Positions 1 through 7,370 of a DNA stretch of 12,398 bases are shown here, piece by piece. The position numbers and the translations under genes are program-made. The notes below the pieces were generated by a model that saw only the letters and a list, made by a program, of their open reading frames with translations, did not search any database and was not told where the DNA came from. How positions within the stretch are numbered: position 1 is the first letter of the stretch; each line of letters begins with the position of its first letter. Origin of the DNA: Candidatus Leptovillus gracilis (lineage in GTDB: Bacteria > Chloroflexota > Anaerolineae > Promineifilales > Promineifilaceae); NCBI GenBank assembly GCA_016716065.1, contig JADJXA010000022.1, positions 1-12,398 on the forward strand, written 5' to 3'.

Positions 1-300
1 ACGCACCGGGTCGATAACTGGCTCGGCCAGGGCATCGAATTCCTGCTCTCGAATCTGCACATGAACTTGAGGGTTGGCGAGAATGTTCTTGTACCAGTCC
101 GCTTCGATGCCGCGCGCTGAGGCAATGTAAAAGTCATCATTTGCTTTCTCATACTGTAACGGGGTCACTCGCGGCAATCCAGATTTGCGACCAGTGGTGG
201 TCAAAAGCAGCACCACGCGAGCGGGGCCGATCCCGCGCCGGTAGTGGGCCGTCATACGGACATTGAGGGCCTTCATTCGGTGGTAGATCGTTTTGGTCAC
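1..300 (-). CDS. Deazaflavin (F420)-dependent nitroreductase family protein, C-terminus cut by window edge
   Basis: The first 100 residues are visible. The core 'LLLTTTGRKSGLPRVTPLQY' followed by 'DDFYIASARGIEADWYKNIL' and 'NPQVHVQI' is the signature of the DDN/DUF385 split-barrel family, whose members bind F420 (or FMN/heme in some branches) and reduce nitro or quinone substrates. I chose the GTG at 300 because AGGAGT lies about 10 bases upstream and the codon overlaps the stop of the preceding gene as GTGA, which indicates translational coupling. An ATG at 276 is the alternative start. It is the last visible gene of the minus-strand cluster. Family assignment is firm; substrate and cofactor choice within the family cannot be read from this part. 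Confidence 0.85.
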   Translation of the reverse strand, partial: MTKTIYHRMKALNVRMTAHYRRGIGPARVVLLLTTTGRKSGLPRVTPLQYEKANDDFYIASARGIEADWYKNILANPQVHVQIREQEFDALAEPVIDPVR

Positions 301-695
301 TTCGTCTTTACTCCTGGTGCAAAACATAAGGCGACAATCACAATGCCCCAAATCAGGTAGAGAATCTGAATGCCCATTGGCGCACCCCACAGCATAATTT
401 GCAGGCTAATCCCCACGACCAATGCCCCACCCTGAGTGACAGTCGCGACCCAGGCCCAGGGCAGCCGCTTCCAGAAACCGTAGGCAATGACCAGCGGGGC
501 CAGACCCATCACCACAATCAAGAACAGCCCTGGCAGGACGAAGTTGGAGATGGGCAGGCCTTCCAGCATCCCCGGGGACAGACCCATCTCCACGCCGCTG
601 GGATCAGCCAGCATTACCGCGCCGCCGCCGATACCACCGAGGCCAAGCAGGACGAGCAAAACAAGCAAAACGTAACGCCACATTGTCGGATTCAT
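297..695 (-). CDS. Small integral membrane protein with four predicted helices
   Basis: This is an intact frame of 132 residues. Four hydrophobic stretches are visible: residues about 5-28 (starting 'WRYVLLVLLVLLGLGGIGGG'), about 45-72, about 80-102 and about 108-126, with a short basic C-terminus (GVKTK). The open frame continues further upstream, but the ATG at 695 has GGAGAA seven bases before it and begins just ahead of the first helix, so I take it as the start. The stop overlaps the start of the nitroreductase-family gene by GTGA. No catalytic motif is visible and I do not recognise a named family. It may be a membrane partner of the neighbouring redox protein, but that is only positional inference. 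Confidence 0.75.
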   Translation of the reverse strand: MNPTMWRYVLLVLLVLLGLGGIGGGAVMLADPSGVEMGLSPGMLEGLPISNFVLPGLFLIVVMGLAPLVIAYGFWKRLPWAWVATVTQGGALVVGISLQIMLWGAPMGIQILYLIWGIVIVALCFAPGVKTK

Positions 696-712
696 CTTTG
701 TTCTCCAATGGT

Positions 713-743
713 AGATTGAGCACCTCAAGATTGACTCAATCTC
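713..743. repeat. AGATTG/CAATCT palindromic repeat, copy 1
   Basis: The sequence holds AGATTGAG (713-720) followed by the near-perfect palindrome AGATTGACTCAATCT (728-742). Read on the minus strand it resembles the double hairpin at 10014-10048 (GAGATTG...AATCT, then a second CAATCT arm). It lies between the stop of the small hypothetical (742) and the start at 695, so it is probably an intergenic repeat of the genome. Confidence 0.5.
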
Positions 744-933
744 ATCCAGTGAAAGCGGATAAAGACCCAAACCGGGGCAAAGCCGCCCCAAAAACGCAAA
801 ACCACGAGCCACGCCGGGTAAGCGCGCCGGTTTGAATGTCGCCAGCCCGCGCCTGCCGTTCGGTGACCCCCGGTTGGTTGTCGAAATCGGCCAGGACGAT
901 AGCCAGCAGAGGTCCCAAAATTGTTTTGAGCAT
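742..933 (-). CDS. Small hypothetical protein, frame of the C-terminal half uncertain
   Basis: This is a 63-codon frame starting 'MLKTILGPLLAIVLADFDNQ'. The ATG at 933 lies five bases after the upstream stop, with GGGGTGAAAAG before it. The N-terminus is hydrophobic and the following stretch is polar. From about 800 an alternative frame, ending at 725, reads a hydrophobic, Trp-rich segment ('WLVVLRFWGGFAPVWVF') that looks more like a membrane helix, so a one-base indel near 800 is possible. The frame ending at 742 stops just before the palindromic repeat, which favours it somewhat. No family recognised. Confidence 0.4.
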   Translation of the reverse strand: MLKTILGPLLAIVLADFDNQPGVTERQARAGDIQTGALTRRGSWFCVFGAALPRFGSLSAFTG

Positions 934-938
934 TCTTT

Positions 939-1383
939 TCACCCCAGATTTTGTACCCCGTGCCATGTGTGAAAGATAAACAGGGCCGACAACACAGCGT
1001 AGGGAATGGAACGCCAATCAGCGCAATACCCAGGAAAGGTAGAAATGGGGTCAGAGCGGCGCGAGCAGCCCCATTACGCTTTGACTCCAGGCAGATTCGG
1101 GCATCCAAACCAGTGGAATCCAGGAGGCTAAGTAGATCAACGTCCCCAGCAGGTACATTGCCAGTCCGACTTTGCTGTAATTGTCACTTATTTGCAGAGG
1201 CAACAGGAGCGGCAAGGCAAAGACAAGGACGCGGGTCAGGTTTTCGGCAACCAGCAGCCAGACGGGCGAATTTGCATCTGAGATGATCTTCTCCGCAGCA
1301 ATTTCTGGCGCGAGGACGATATTCCATGCCAACAAGGGGAGCATCAACCAGAAGCAATTGAGCCAGCGCAATTCGACTTTCAT
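939..1383 (-). pseudogene. Multi-helix membrane protein read across two frame breaks
   Basis: Frame one starts at the ATG 1383, five bases after the previous stop, and reads about 110 residues with helices at about 8-27, 48-65 and 73-93. It stops at 'GLLAPL'. The hydrophobic protein continues one frame over as 'TPFLPFLGIALIG' and again one frame over as 'RSIPYAVLSALFIFHTWHG', ending in 'VQNLG' with a stop at 939. Adding a single base near 1051 and a single G near 1012 restores one reading frame of about 148 residues with roughly five helices. The clean continuation argues for sequencing indels rather than old decay. No named family recognised. Confidence 0.6.
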
Positions 1384-1388
1384 AGCGG

Positions 1389-2335
1389 CTAAACCACGGT
1401 TGGATTGACCTGCCGAAAATGCCGCAACACCCGCAGCGCCCGCAGGGTATTCCAGCGGCTGGGTCGGCCGGGGGTTTCCATGTCGAAATGAGTTTGTCCG
1501 GGATGCTTAGCCTGGAGGGGCCAGGTTCCATCTTTGCGCCGTTTTTGCCACAAGACGTCCAGCGCATCCTGCATTCGGGGATCATAATCCGCGCCAACGC
1601 TGCGAAAATAATCCAGCGCCCGCAGGATGTCGTAAAACCAGCGTGACGGGTAGGATAACATTAGAAAGCGTGGGCTGATAATCGCGCCGGTGCGGTCGGA
1701 GCGGAACAGCCTGTGCCGCAAGATAAATTCTTGCGCCTGACGCGCAATGACATCCAACTCAGCGGCCCGATACAGATACCCATTGACCTGGTACTCACCA
1801 ATCCCCTCCAGCACGGAAAGGGTCGAATGGAGTGAACTGTGAACGGCCCCTGCTGGTTGGACTGGCAGTTAAAGCCGCCATCGGCCATTTGTACCCCAAT
1901 CAGGAAGTCTACAATGGAGTGGAGCGATTCGGCCGGCATTTTGAAATAGGCAGCGTAGTTGAGGAACATGCCGTTGACGCAAACGTCACTGTTTTCGGCA
2001 GTTTTTGCCGGGTTGACGCCGCCATCGGCCGATTTGTGGTGCGCCAGGATATGGCTGATGCTGGCGCGGATTGGCGCCAGATCGGGCGTGATGCCGAGAT
2101 GCTTCAGGTCTAGCAGGGTGTAATGGGTTGAAATCCACTTGGGCTGGTAGAAGCCCCGGCCCCAATGGCCTGCCGGCTGGCGGGCTTGCAAGAATTGTGC
2201 CCCCCAGCCTTCCAGAGCGATGCGCGTCCGCAAATCGGGGCGCTCTTCATCCAGGAGATCGCGGTAAGCCTGGTATTGGATAGCGACATCGCCTGCCAAC
2301 AGCCAGTTGAGGAGGTCATTAGCAATTGGGTTCAT
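1389..2335 (-). pseudogene. Alpha/alpha-toroid protein (prenyltransferase/squalene-cyclase-like repeats), one frame break
   Basis: From the ATG at 2335, with GGGGGA six bases upstream, a frame of about 160 residues reads repeated helical hairpins with 'GHWGRGFYQPKW', 'HHKSADGGVN' and 'MADGGFNCQSN'. These match the Gly-Gly-Phe/QW-like turns of alpha-toroid terpene cyclases and prenyltransferase subunits. The frame then breaks at a G run (1847-1850). With one added G the product continues as 'GAVHSSLHSTLSVLEGIGEY' through 'SRWFYDILRALDYFRSVGAD' to the stop at 1389, about 314 residues in all. I see no DCTAE or DXDD cyclase acid motif, so enzyme activity is unproven; such short toroids are usually annotated as hypothetical or prenyltransferase-like. 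A one-base sequencing deletion is the likely cause of the break. Confidence 0.75.
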
Positions 2336-2351
2336 GGCAGTTCCCCCGGTT

Positions 2352-2719
2352 CTAGGAAAAATCAGTGAACAAATAGTGACGGTATTTTCATCAAAGCGCT
2401 TGCCTTTGCGGGTGACGGGAAAGCCCTCTTGTTCCAGCAGCGCCTTGTGGCCTTCTGCGCCGCCGGGAAATTTCTCGTTCAAAAAGCCATCAACCTTCAT
2501 GGTGCGCCAGTAGGGGATGTTCAACTCCGGTTGCACGCGGCCTGCTTCGGCGGCGGCGTTAGCGGCTGTCATGACAAAGATCCCGGGGGTCAACGTGCAG
2601 CAGCCTTTGACTTGGTGTACGCGGGCAAGGCGCTGGCAAAGTTCAACCAGGGTAGTGAGACGTCCGGTGGGTACCTGCCGCATTAGCGCTAACACCTGGC
2701 TTGGGTTGGGCTTGCGCAC
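2352..2719 (-). pseudogene. MGMT-family (alkyltransferase-like) DNA-binding protein, one frame break near the end
   Basis: 'LALMRQVPTGRLTTLVELCQ' matches the winged-helix start of the O6-alkylguanine transferase DNA-binding domain. 'IPYWRTMKVDGFLNEKFPGG' with 'ALLEQEGFPVTRKGKRF' matches the tail of the alkyltransferase-like branch. The canonical PCHR methyl-acceptor motif is absent; instead there is 'GCCTLTPGIFVMTAANAA', so it may sense or recruit repair to DNA rather than repair it directly. The natural end appears to be 'YRHYLFTDFS' with a TAG at 2352, reached by adding one A to the A run near 2384; without it the frame runs on into the next gene. The start is GTG 2719, with ATG 2683 as an internal alternative. 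The next gene starts 16 bases after the restored stop. Confidence 0.7.
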
Positions 2720-2735
2720 AACCGGGTCGCCGCCT

Positions 2736-3679
2736 CTACGCCATTTTGTGCAGGGCGTTGTAGCAGAAATCGTTCTTCAAAGGAGAATCTTGGGGGAGGC
2801 CTTCCTTGTCGGCCAGCTTCTCCTGCCAGGTTTTCCTTGTACGCCATTTCAATTGCTCCCTACGCTCGCCGCCGCGAGCAGCGCCGCGTATGAACAGCGC
2901 CAGCGGGATAAAACAGACCAATCCCATGACAAAGATGACGACAAAATCCTCTAGCGGAAAGGGTACGTCCGCCAAAAAGGGTTGCAGCATAAAAAAGGCG
3001 AGTAAGGCGACAAAGAGCATATTGGCCTGAAAGAGCAACCCGCCGCCGGCGGCGTACCCCAACAACCGTTTCCGCCATAGCGCTGCCCCCACCCAGCACC
3101 CACAAAGCGAAATAACGAGGTCAGCCACCAATACCCCTAGCTCAACGGCCGACAAGGATGACCCACCAGTCAGGGCATCGCCAAGCAAGCTGACCGCACG
3201 CAAAAAGAACAGTGCCCCCAACCCCACCAGGACGCCTCCTACCAATCGCTCAGCCACACGTCCTTGAAGGTGCTGCACAGCCGTTCCATCCACACGACGC
3301 ACCAGATTAATGATGGCGTAACCGCTGAGGAGAATCAGGAGCAAATAGAGCGCCGATAGCCAGGACAACGGCAGGGCGACGACATAGGCGATGCTGTTGT
3401 AAGTGACAAAGAGCAACGCACCGGGCCAAAAGAGCAGACTCCAGCAAACCGCCGCGCTGTGCCAGGAACAGCATCGCCAGTAACAGCGGGCACGCCCAGG
3501 AACAGATTGACGGCGTCGTTGGTCACAAAACTTTGGCTCAGTTCAGTGTTAGGATGAACAATGGCGGGATAGAGTAAACCGGCCAGGGCGGCGGCAGCGG
3601 ACAGGAGAGCGACGAGCAGAGGGATGGAAACGGCCGTTCCCATCCCTTGTGTGTGTGGCAATTCACCTGGGGCGCTCAT
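2736..3679 (-). pseudogene. Polytopic membrane protein read across two frame breaks
   Basis: The start is ATG 3679 with GGAGGAAG before it. 'VSIPLLVALLSAAAALAGLL' is a first helix, followed by 'SFVTNDAVNLFLG'. The frame then shifts to a segment reading 'PLLLAMLFLAQRGG' and again to 'WSLLFWPGALLFVTYN', which continues uninterrupted to the stop at 2736. Joined, the protein has about 313 residues, seven or eight helices, and a basic soluble tail from about residue 265. The order (N-terminal helix, 'TNDAVNL', 'RRG', 'LFWPGAL') is a pattern I associate with a conserved bacterial membrane family of unknown function. The breaks lie near 3487 and 3440, and each can be repaired by removing one base. 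It probably shares a transcript with the alkyltransferase-like gene 16 bases downstream. Confidence 0.65.
3629..3638. repeat. Perfect AACGGCCGTT palindrome
   Basis: One of four exact copies of this 10-bp palindrome in the window; it lies inside the membrane-protein gene. Confidence 0.7.
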
Positions 3680-3783
3680 CGCAACTTCCTCCGTCCCAGG
3701 CGCAGCAGGGGAGATTTGAACAGAACCATCAGCGCCGGATGCAGCGGGTACGGAATCGCTTCCAAAATCTGGGTGAATTGCAT
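3676..3783 (-). CDS. 35-residue ORF, leader peptide or gene remnant
   Basis: The frame starts at ATG 3783 with GGAGGGAAGC directly upstream and ends with a stop that overlaps the next ATG (ATGA at 3679-3676). The peptide starts 'MQFTQILEAIPYPLHPALM' and ends with a basic 'LLRLGRRKLR'. The strong ribosome-binding site and stop/start overlap support real translation and coupling to the membrane protein. It could be a regulatory leader, or the shortened N-terminus of a larger protein. It is the first ORF after the ISAzo13 insertion. Confidence 0.45.
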   Translation of the reverse strand: MQFTQILEAIPYPLHPALMVLFKSPLLRLGRRKLR

Positions 3784-3826
3784 GCTTCCCTCCTCGCTCA
3801 TGCTCACTACTCTCTGGCTTTCTGCC

Positions 3827-3833
3827 ACTTAGT
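3827..3833. repeat. Left flanking direct repeat of the ISAzo13-type element
   Basis: ACTTAGT occurs here and again at 5207-5213, immediately outside the inverted repeats of the element. This is the pattern expected for a target-site duplication. Confidence 0.55.
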
Positions 3834-3902
3834 AAACGTTCGTTAATAACATAGTGGTTTTGTACAATTCTCAGCATCATTCAAATACGAGAGGTGCAAC
3901 CA

Positions 3903-5167
3903 ATGGCCATCAGAGAAATTTATCAATGTCAATGCGGGAATTGTCAACAACCCAAAAATCATCCAGATAAACAGCATCATCACATGATGAATCTGTTGTT
4001 GAGCCGCCTCAACGAACAACAACGACGCTGGTATGTCGCCGTTGAAGCCGAAAAAATCGGACATGGCGGCACAGAGTACATGTCTGTTGTCACCGGGATA
4101 AATGTCAATACGATTCGCAAAGGGCGTCAAGAAATGGCGAACAATCTGGTGGACCGCCCTCATGACCGTGTGCGTATCGAGGGCGGTGGTCGTAAACCGG
4201 TTGAAAAAAAGATCTGGGAATCTTAACGGCTGTTGAAGAAGCGGTTGTCGATGATGTGGCCGGTGACCCGATGAGCCAGCAAAAGTGGGTGCGTCGCAGC
4301 TTGAGTTACATTGCGCAGGAATTGATCAAACGTTGCTTTCGTGTGGGGCGAACAACCGTCCGGCGATTGTTGAAAAAACTGGAGTATGGCCTGTGTCGCA
4401 ATCGCAAAAGTGTAACCGGGGCTACGCATCCCGAGCGGGACAAGCAGTTTCGTTACATTCAGCGTGTCAAAAAACTCTTTCTGGCTGCCGGCTGTCCGGT
4501 TATCAGTGTGGATACGAAGAAAAAGGAACTCATTGGTAACTTTCTCAATCAAGGCCGCAACTGGACCAAAAAACCGGAACAGGTCAATGTCCATGACTTT
4601 TGTCAGGACGCGTTGGGTCGTGCGGTACCGTATGGCATTTATGACCTGACCCACAATCAAGGATATGTCTATGTGGGAACTTCCTACGATACACCAGAAT
4701 TTGCCGCTTATGCGATTGCCCAATGGTGGGCTGACCCTGAGCGGCCTCGCTTTCGCTGCGAAGACAAGTTGCTTATCCTGGCTGATGCCGGTGGCAGTAA
4801 CAGTTGTCGCTACTGGCTATGGAAACAGCAGGTTCAACTGCAATTGGCCGACCAGTTTGGTTTGGAGGTCATGATTTGCCACTATCCCACTGGAGCCTCG
4901 AAGTGGAACCCTGTCGAGTATCGCCTGTTTAGTCAGATTTCTTGCAATTGGGCCGGGAAACCGCTTCGCACTTGGGATATCATGCTCAACTACATCCGAG
5001 GCACGACCACTGAAACCGGGTTACAAGTGAAGGCATTTCTGGTTGACCGCCTCTTCGAGAAAAAGAAGCAGGTCACAGCCGAAGAAAGGGCATCGCTTTA
5101 TTTGCAACGACGACCGATTTGTCCGACTTGGAATTACGTCATTAAGCCCCGTGTTTGTTCTGGATGA
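3903..5167 (+). CDS. ISAzo13-family transposase, two frames joined at an A7 slippery site
   Basis: The first frame (ATG 3903, AGGTG six bases upstream) reads the N-terminal helix-turn-helix part with 'LNEQQRRWYVAVEAEKIGHG' and 'VTGINVNTIRKGRQEM', then stops shortly after the A run at 4204-4210. The minus-one frame continues without loss as 'DLGILTAVEEAVVDDVAGDP', then the helix-turn-helix-like 'RVGRTTVRRLLKKLEYGL'. The catalytic DDE core follows: 'VISVDTKKKELIGNF' (first Asp), 'LLILADAGGSN' (second Asp) and 'HYPTGASKWNPVEYRLFSQI' (Glu). The joined product is about 421 residues, normal for this family. The join could be programmed frameshifting or a lost base; see the slippery-site entry. Confidence 0.85.
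4205..4211 (+). promoter_or_regulatory. A-AAA-AAG slippery heptamer, possible programmed -1 frameshift site
   Basis: In the zero frame the codons are GAA AAA AAG, so the heptamer A AAA AAG is in exactly the register used by dnaX and many IS elements. Slipping back one base makes GAT (4211) the next codon, which is the frame that continues the transposase. A short stem AAGAT/ATCTT follows at once, but no long stimulatory structure was evident by eye. Confidence 0.5.
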
Positions 5168-5206
5168 TATTCAACTGTAAAAGTGCTAACTTATTTTTGA
5201 ATGGTT

Positions 5207-5213
5207 ACTTAGT
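5207..5213. repeat. Right flanking direct repeat of the ISAzo13-type element
   Basis: Second copy of ACTTAGT. Between here and 5342 I see no gene, only two partial copies of the AACGGCC motif (5229 and 5283). This stretch originally adjoined the start of the minus-strand cluster and may hold its displaced promoter. Confidence 0.5.
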
Positions 5214-5342
5214 TGATTAATTTAGCTGAACGGCCTCCCCTTGCAGCTTGGTCATGGGTGACTCTTCTGATAGGGCGCTCACAACGGCCGTAAAACAATA
5301 CGCTCTCCCTCGTGAATAGTTTCAACCTTGTGGTGCATATAA

Positions 5343-5587
5343 CGCCGCATATACATACCAAAAGCAAACGGAAAACAACGTCCGCTAGGTATTCCTGTCA
5401 TAGCTGCTCGCGTCGCACAGGCAATAGTCAAAACGCATTAGAACCTGAATGGGAAGCACGCTTTGAAGCCAATAGTTATGGCTTTCGACCAGGGCGAAGC
5501 TGCCATGATGCCATCCAACAATGCTACGGAAGGCTAAGAAAAGGAATGGACACATGGACGCTAGAGGCAGATATTCGGGTTGTTTAG
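5343..5587 (+). pseudogene. Group II intron reverse transcriptase/maturase fragment
   Basis: The first frame reads 'RRIYIPKANGKQRPLGIPVI' followed by 'AARVAQAIVK'. After an A run near 5434 it shifts to 'NALEPEWEARFEANSYGFRP' then 'GRSCHDAIQQCYGRLRKGM' and 'WTLEADIR'. These are RT blocks 1 to 3 of group II intron-encoded proteins. The YADD catalytic block, domain X and the endonuclease domain are missing, and no intron RNA domain V was found near. A stop codon lies immediately before 5343 and homology ends at about 5580, so it is an internal fragment. It is a dead remnant with one extra single-base break. Confidence 0.8.
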
Positions 5588-5708
5588 GTGGAATTGGTAT
5601 TTCCTCAGCCAAAGCCCTTTGTAGCGATCCGCTATTGGCCGCTAAGACCGACGCATTCATGACGTATGCCATCATCTCGCGAAAAATGCTCATGAAGAGC
5701 GTTTCCAT
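5588..5708 (-). pseudogene. Possible N-terminal fragment of a hypothetical gene
   Basis: A minus-strand frame starts 'METLFMSIFREMMAYVMNAS' and reads about 40 plausible residues with Ala-rich character before it enters sequence antisense to the RT fragment. It lies just downstream of the VWA lipoprotein gene in the same direction. It could be the next gene of that operon, cut off by the RT junction. There is no strong ribosome-binding site and no family was recognised. Confidence 0.25.
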
Positions 5709-5786
5709 GATTTCTCATCTTTGCTCTCAGTAGTGATAAACGATGCCGGCAGGTCGTTATAAAGTCTTCCATCGTTCACTGCTCCC

Positions 5787-7353
5787 TTATTGATAACCAC
5801 GAATTTGCTTGAAAATTGAGCTGAGGATTCAGAACGGCCGTCAGGCCGCGCCCGCCCGTTTGTGCCCGTAATTTCCGCGATCGCTTCTTCATCCGCATCC
5901 CCAAACAGCACCGTAAACGTGCGAATCTTCTGCGCTTCGGGCGGCAGTTGGCGATAGTAATCCATAAAACCGCGCAAATTGCTGCCATCCGTGTTTTCCC
6001 CGTCGCTCATCAAAACAACCGTGTAATATCGATCGGATCATTGGCCTGATCCTGGTCAGCCGAGGTAATAAGCCTGCGCCAAAGCGTCGTAGATGGCCGT
6101 CCCGCCATGCCCATCCAGCCCCGGACACAAACGTGCGCACCGCTTCCATATCGGTCCCCTCGGCGCTGGTATCGTTAATGGTGAAAATTGCGCACCTCGT
6201 TCGCGACAAGCATTAAACGTGATGATCGTAATATTCTCCCCGGTCGCGGAAGCGGGCAAAACGGCCGGTTAACGTGATGTGTCCAGACCGGTCATATTGT
6301 TCATCGCTTCCTTCAAATCGCGGATGCCGTCACCATCCATGGAGCCGCTCACGTCCAGCACAAAATAGGCATGCGCGGCGCCCGCTGCTCGTCCAGGTAG
6401 GAGAAGAGCAAGTTGTCGATCACTTCCAGCCGGCTTGGAAAGGGCAGCTCAACCAGCAGCGGGTCAGGAATACGGCTGTCCAATGCTACTCCCGGGGATC
6501 ACAGGACGGCGCAGCGTCGTTTCCATCAGCTTTGCTGGAATTCCGGCGAACGCAGATATTCCCACCAGCGCATCATACTCTTCCCGCTTCTCTTCATTCA
6601 ATAGCATCAACGGATAATCGGCGGTGATAATGCCTTCCTGGGGATGAACAAGCACCAACGGCTCCTGCAACTGTGCGCTTTCGTTGAGCGCCAGCAGCAA
6701 TCGATTCACAATTAATCAACCCATCCAGATTCGACTGCTCCGGCTACGTAGCTCTCGGCCAACCAGCCGGAACTGCCGGCTGTTAGGCCCGCCTAGCAAA
6801 AAGGCTTGCATCGCCTCCACGTTAATGTCGCCCGTCTCTAAGGCATCGCTGCTGCCCGCCAACGCCGACGCCACCCCCACCAACGCCGTGAAGCCTGAGT
6901 TTGAAGCGGCAGGATTGGTCATAGCGTATTCCAACTCGCCGGCGGCGGCTTTGTCGGCGATATCTTGCCAGGTGACGGGGTTATCGACCAGCCGAATGCG
7001 CGAGCCTTAGTCTCTTTCACGCCCATCACCACCGGCGACAACATCGTCTTTTCCTGGGTGACAATCAACCCTGGCTTTCAGGTAAATTCAAGTAGCTGGC
7101 GTGAGAAAACCAGCCCAAATCGTATTCCGCGCGGACAGTAATTTTTCGGCGCCATCGAGCGTACCGGTATATTCAAATTCAATCGGACACCGGTATTCTC
7201 TTCGATTTCGTCCAGCAGTGGTTCAATGTCCTTGAGTTCGGAACCGCCAACACTGTCATCACATTGCCTGATTCGAACAGGCCACAGCCATTAAGACGAA
7301 TAGAATGCCTATCACACACACTGATTTGTAACAGTAATCTGAAAGAAGCGCAT
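5787..7353 (-). pseudogene. Lipoprotein with substrate-binding domain fused to VWA domain, many frame breaks
   Basis: The ATG at 7353 follows AGGAAGGGTAAG. Reading across frames gives a signal peptide ending in a lipobox-like 'LFVLMAVACSN', then 'GTLDGAEKLL', 'AEYDLGWFSHASYLNLPESQ', 'LIVTQEKTMLSPVVMGV' and 'NPVTWQDIADKAAAGELEYA'. Next come 'MTNPAASNSGFTALVGVASA', 'REEYDALVG' and 'YLRSPEFQ', which is a type 2 periplasmic binding fold. 'AYFVLDVSGSMDGDGIRDL' (MIDAS DxSGS, 6341-6355), 'GHGGTAIYDALAQAYYL' and 'VVLMSDGENTDGS' then give a VWA domain with its metal-site residues present. The end is 'IFKQIRGYQ', stop at 5787, about 520 residues. At least ten frame breaks are needed, roughly one per 150 bases, far more than in neighbouring genes. 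The domain order matches proteins known as substrate-binding and VWA domain-containing; their ligand is unknown. Confidence 0.75.
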
Positions 7354-7370
7354 CTTACCCTTCCTGCCCA

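Larger units (their letters stand above)
3834..5206 (+). mobile_element. ISAzo13-family insertion sequence, apparently complete
   Basis: The element is about 1373 bp and carries one transposase. Imperfect terminal inverted repeats are visible: left AAACGTTCGTTAATAAC and, on the opposite strand of the right end, AACCATTCAAAAATAAG. These share about two thirds of positions, and agreement continues further inwards (TAG, then TTTT). A 7-bp direct repeat ACTTAGT flanks both ends. Because the inverted repeat similarity also continues across that direct repeat, the exact boundary and duplication length could differ by a few bases. It inserted upstream of the minus-strand cluster that begins at 3783, and it transcribes away from that cluster. 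Confidence 0.8.

Noticed and set aside
696..812. Extended N-terminus for the membrane protein at 297-695
   Set aside because: No ribosome-binding site at the upstream start, the stretch lacks membrane character, and it runs through the palindromic repeat; ATG 695 has a good GGAGAA.
951..1286. Plus-strand ORFs opposite the minus-strand cluster (also at 2429-2954 and 9116-9642)
   Set aside because: Basic, low-complexity translations antisense to recognisable proteins, without convincing start signals.
2335..2719. A real fusion of the alkyltransferase-like protein with the toroid protein
   Set aside because: The open read-through exists only because one A seems missing; the alternative end 'YRHYLFTDFS' fits the family, and the toroid gene has its own strong ribosome-binding site.
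3829..3850. A TetR-like operator (TTAGTAAACGTTCGTTAATA) upstream of the minus-strand operon
   Set aside because: The sequence pairs with the right end of the ISAzo13-type element and is better explained as its terminal inverted repeat.
5690..6013. Independent gene in the ORF beginning 'MMSDGENTDGS'
   Set aside because: It is the tail of the VWA domain; its last 40 residues are a shifted frame that should read 'IFKQIRGYQ'.
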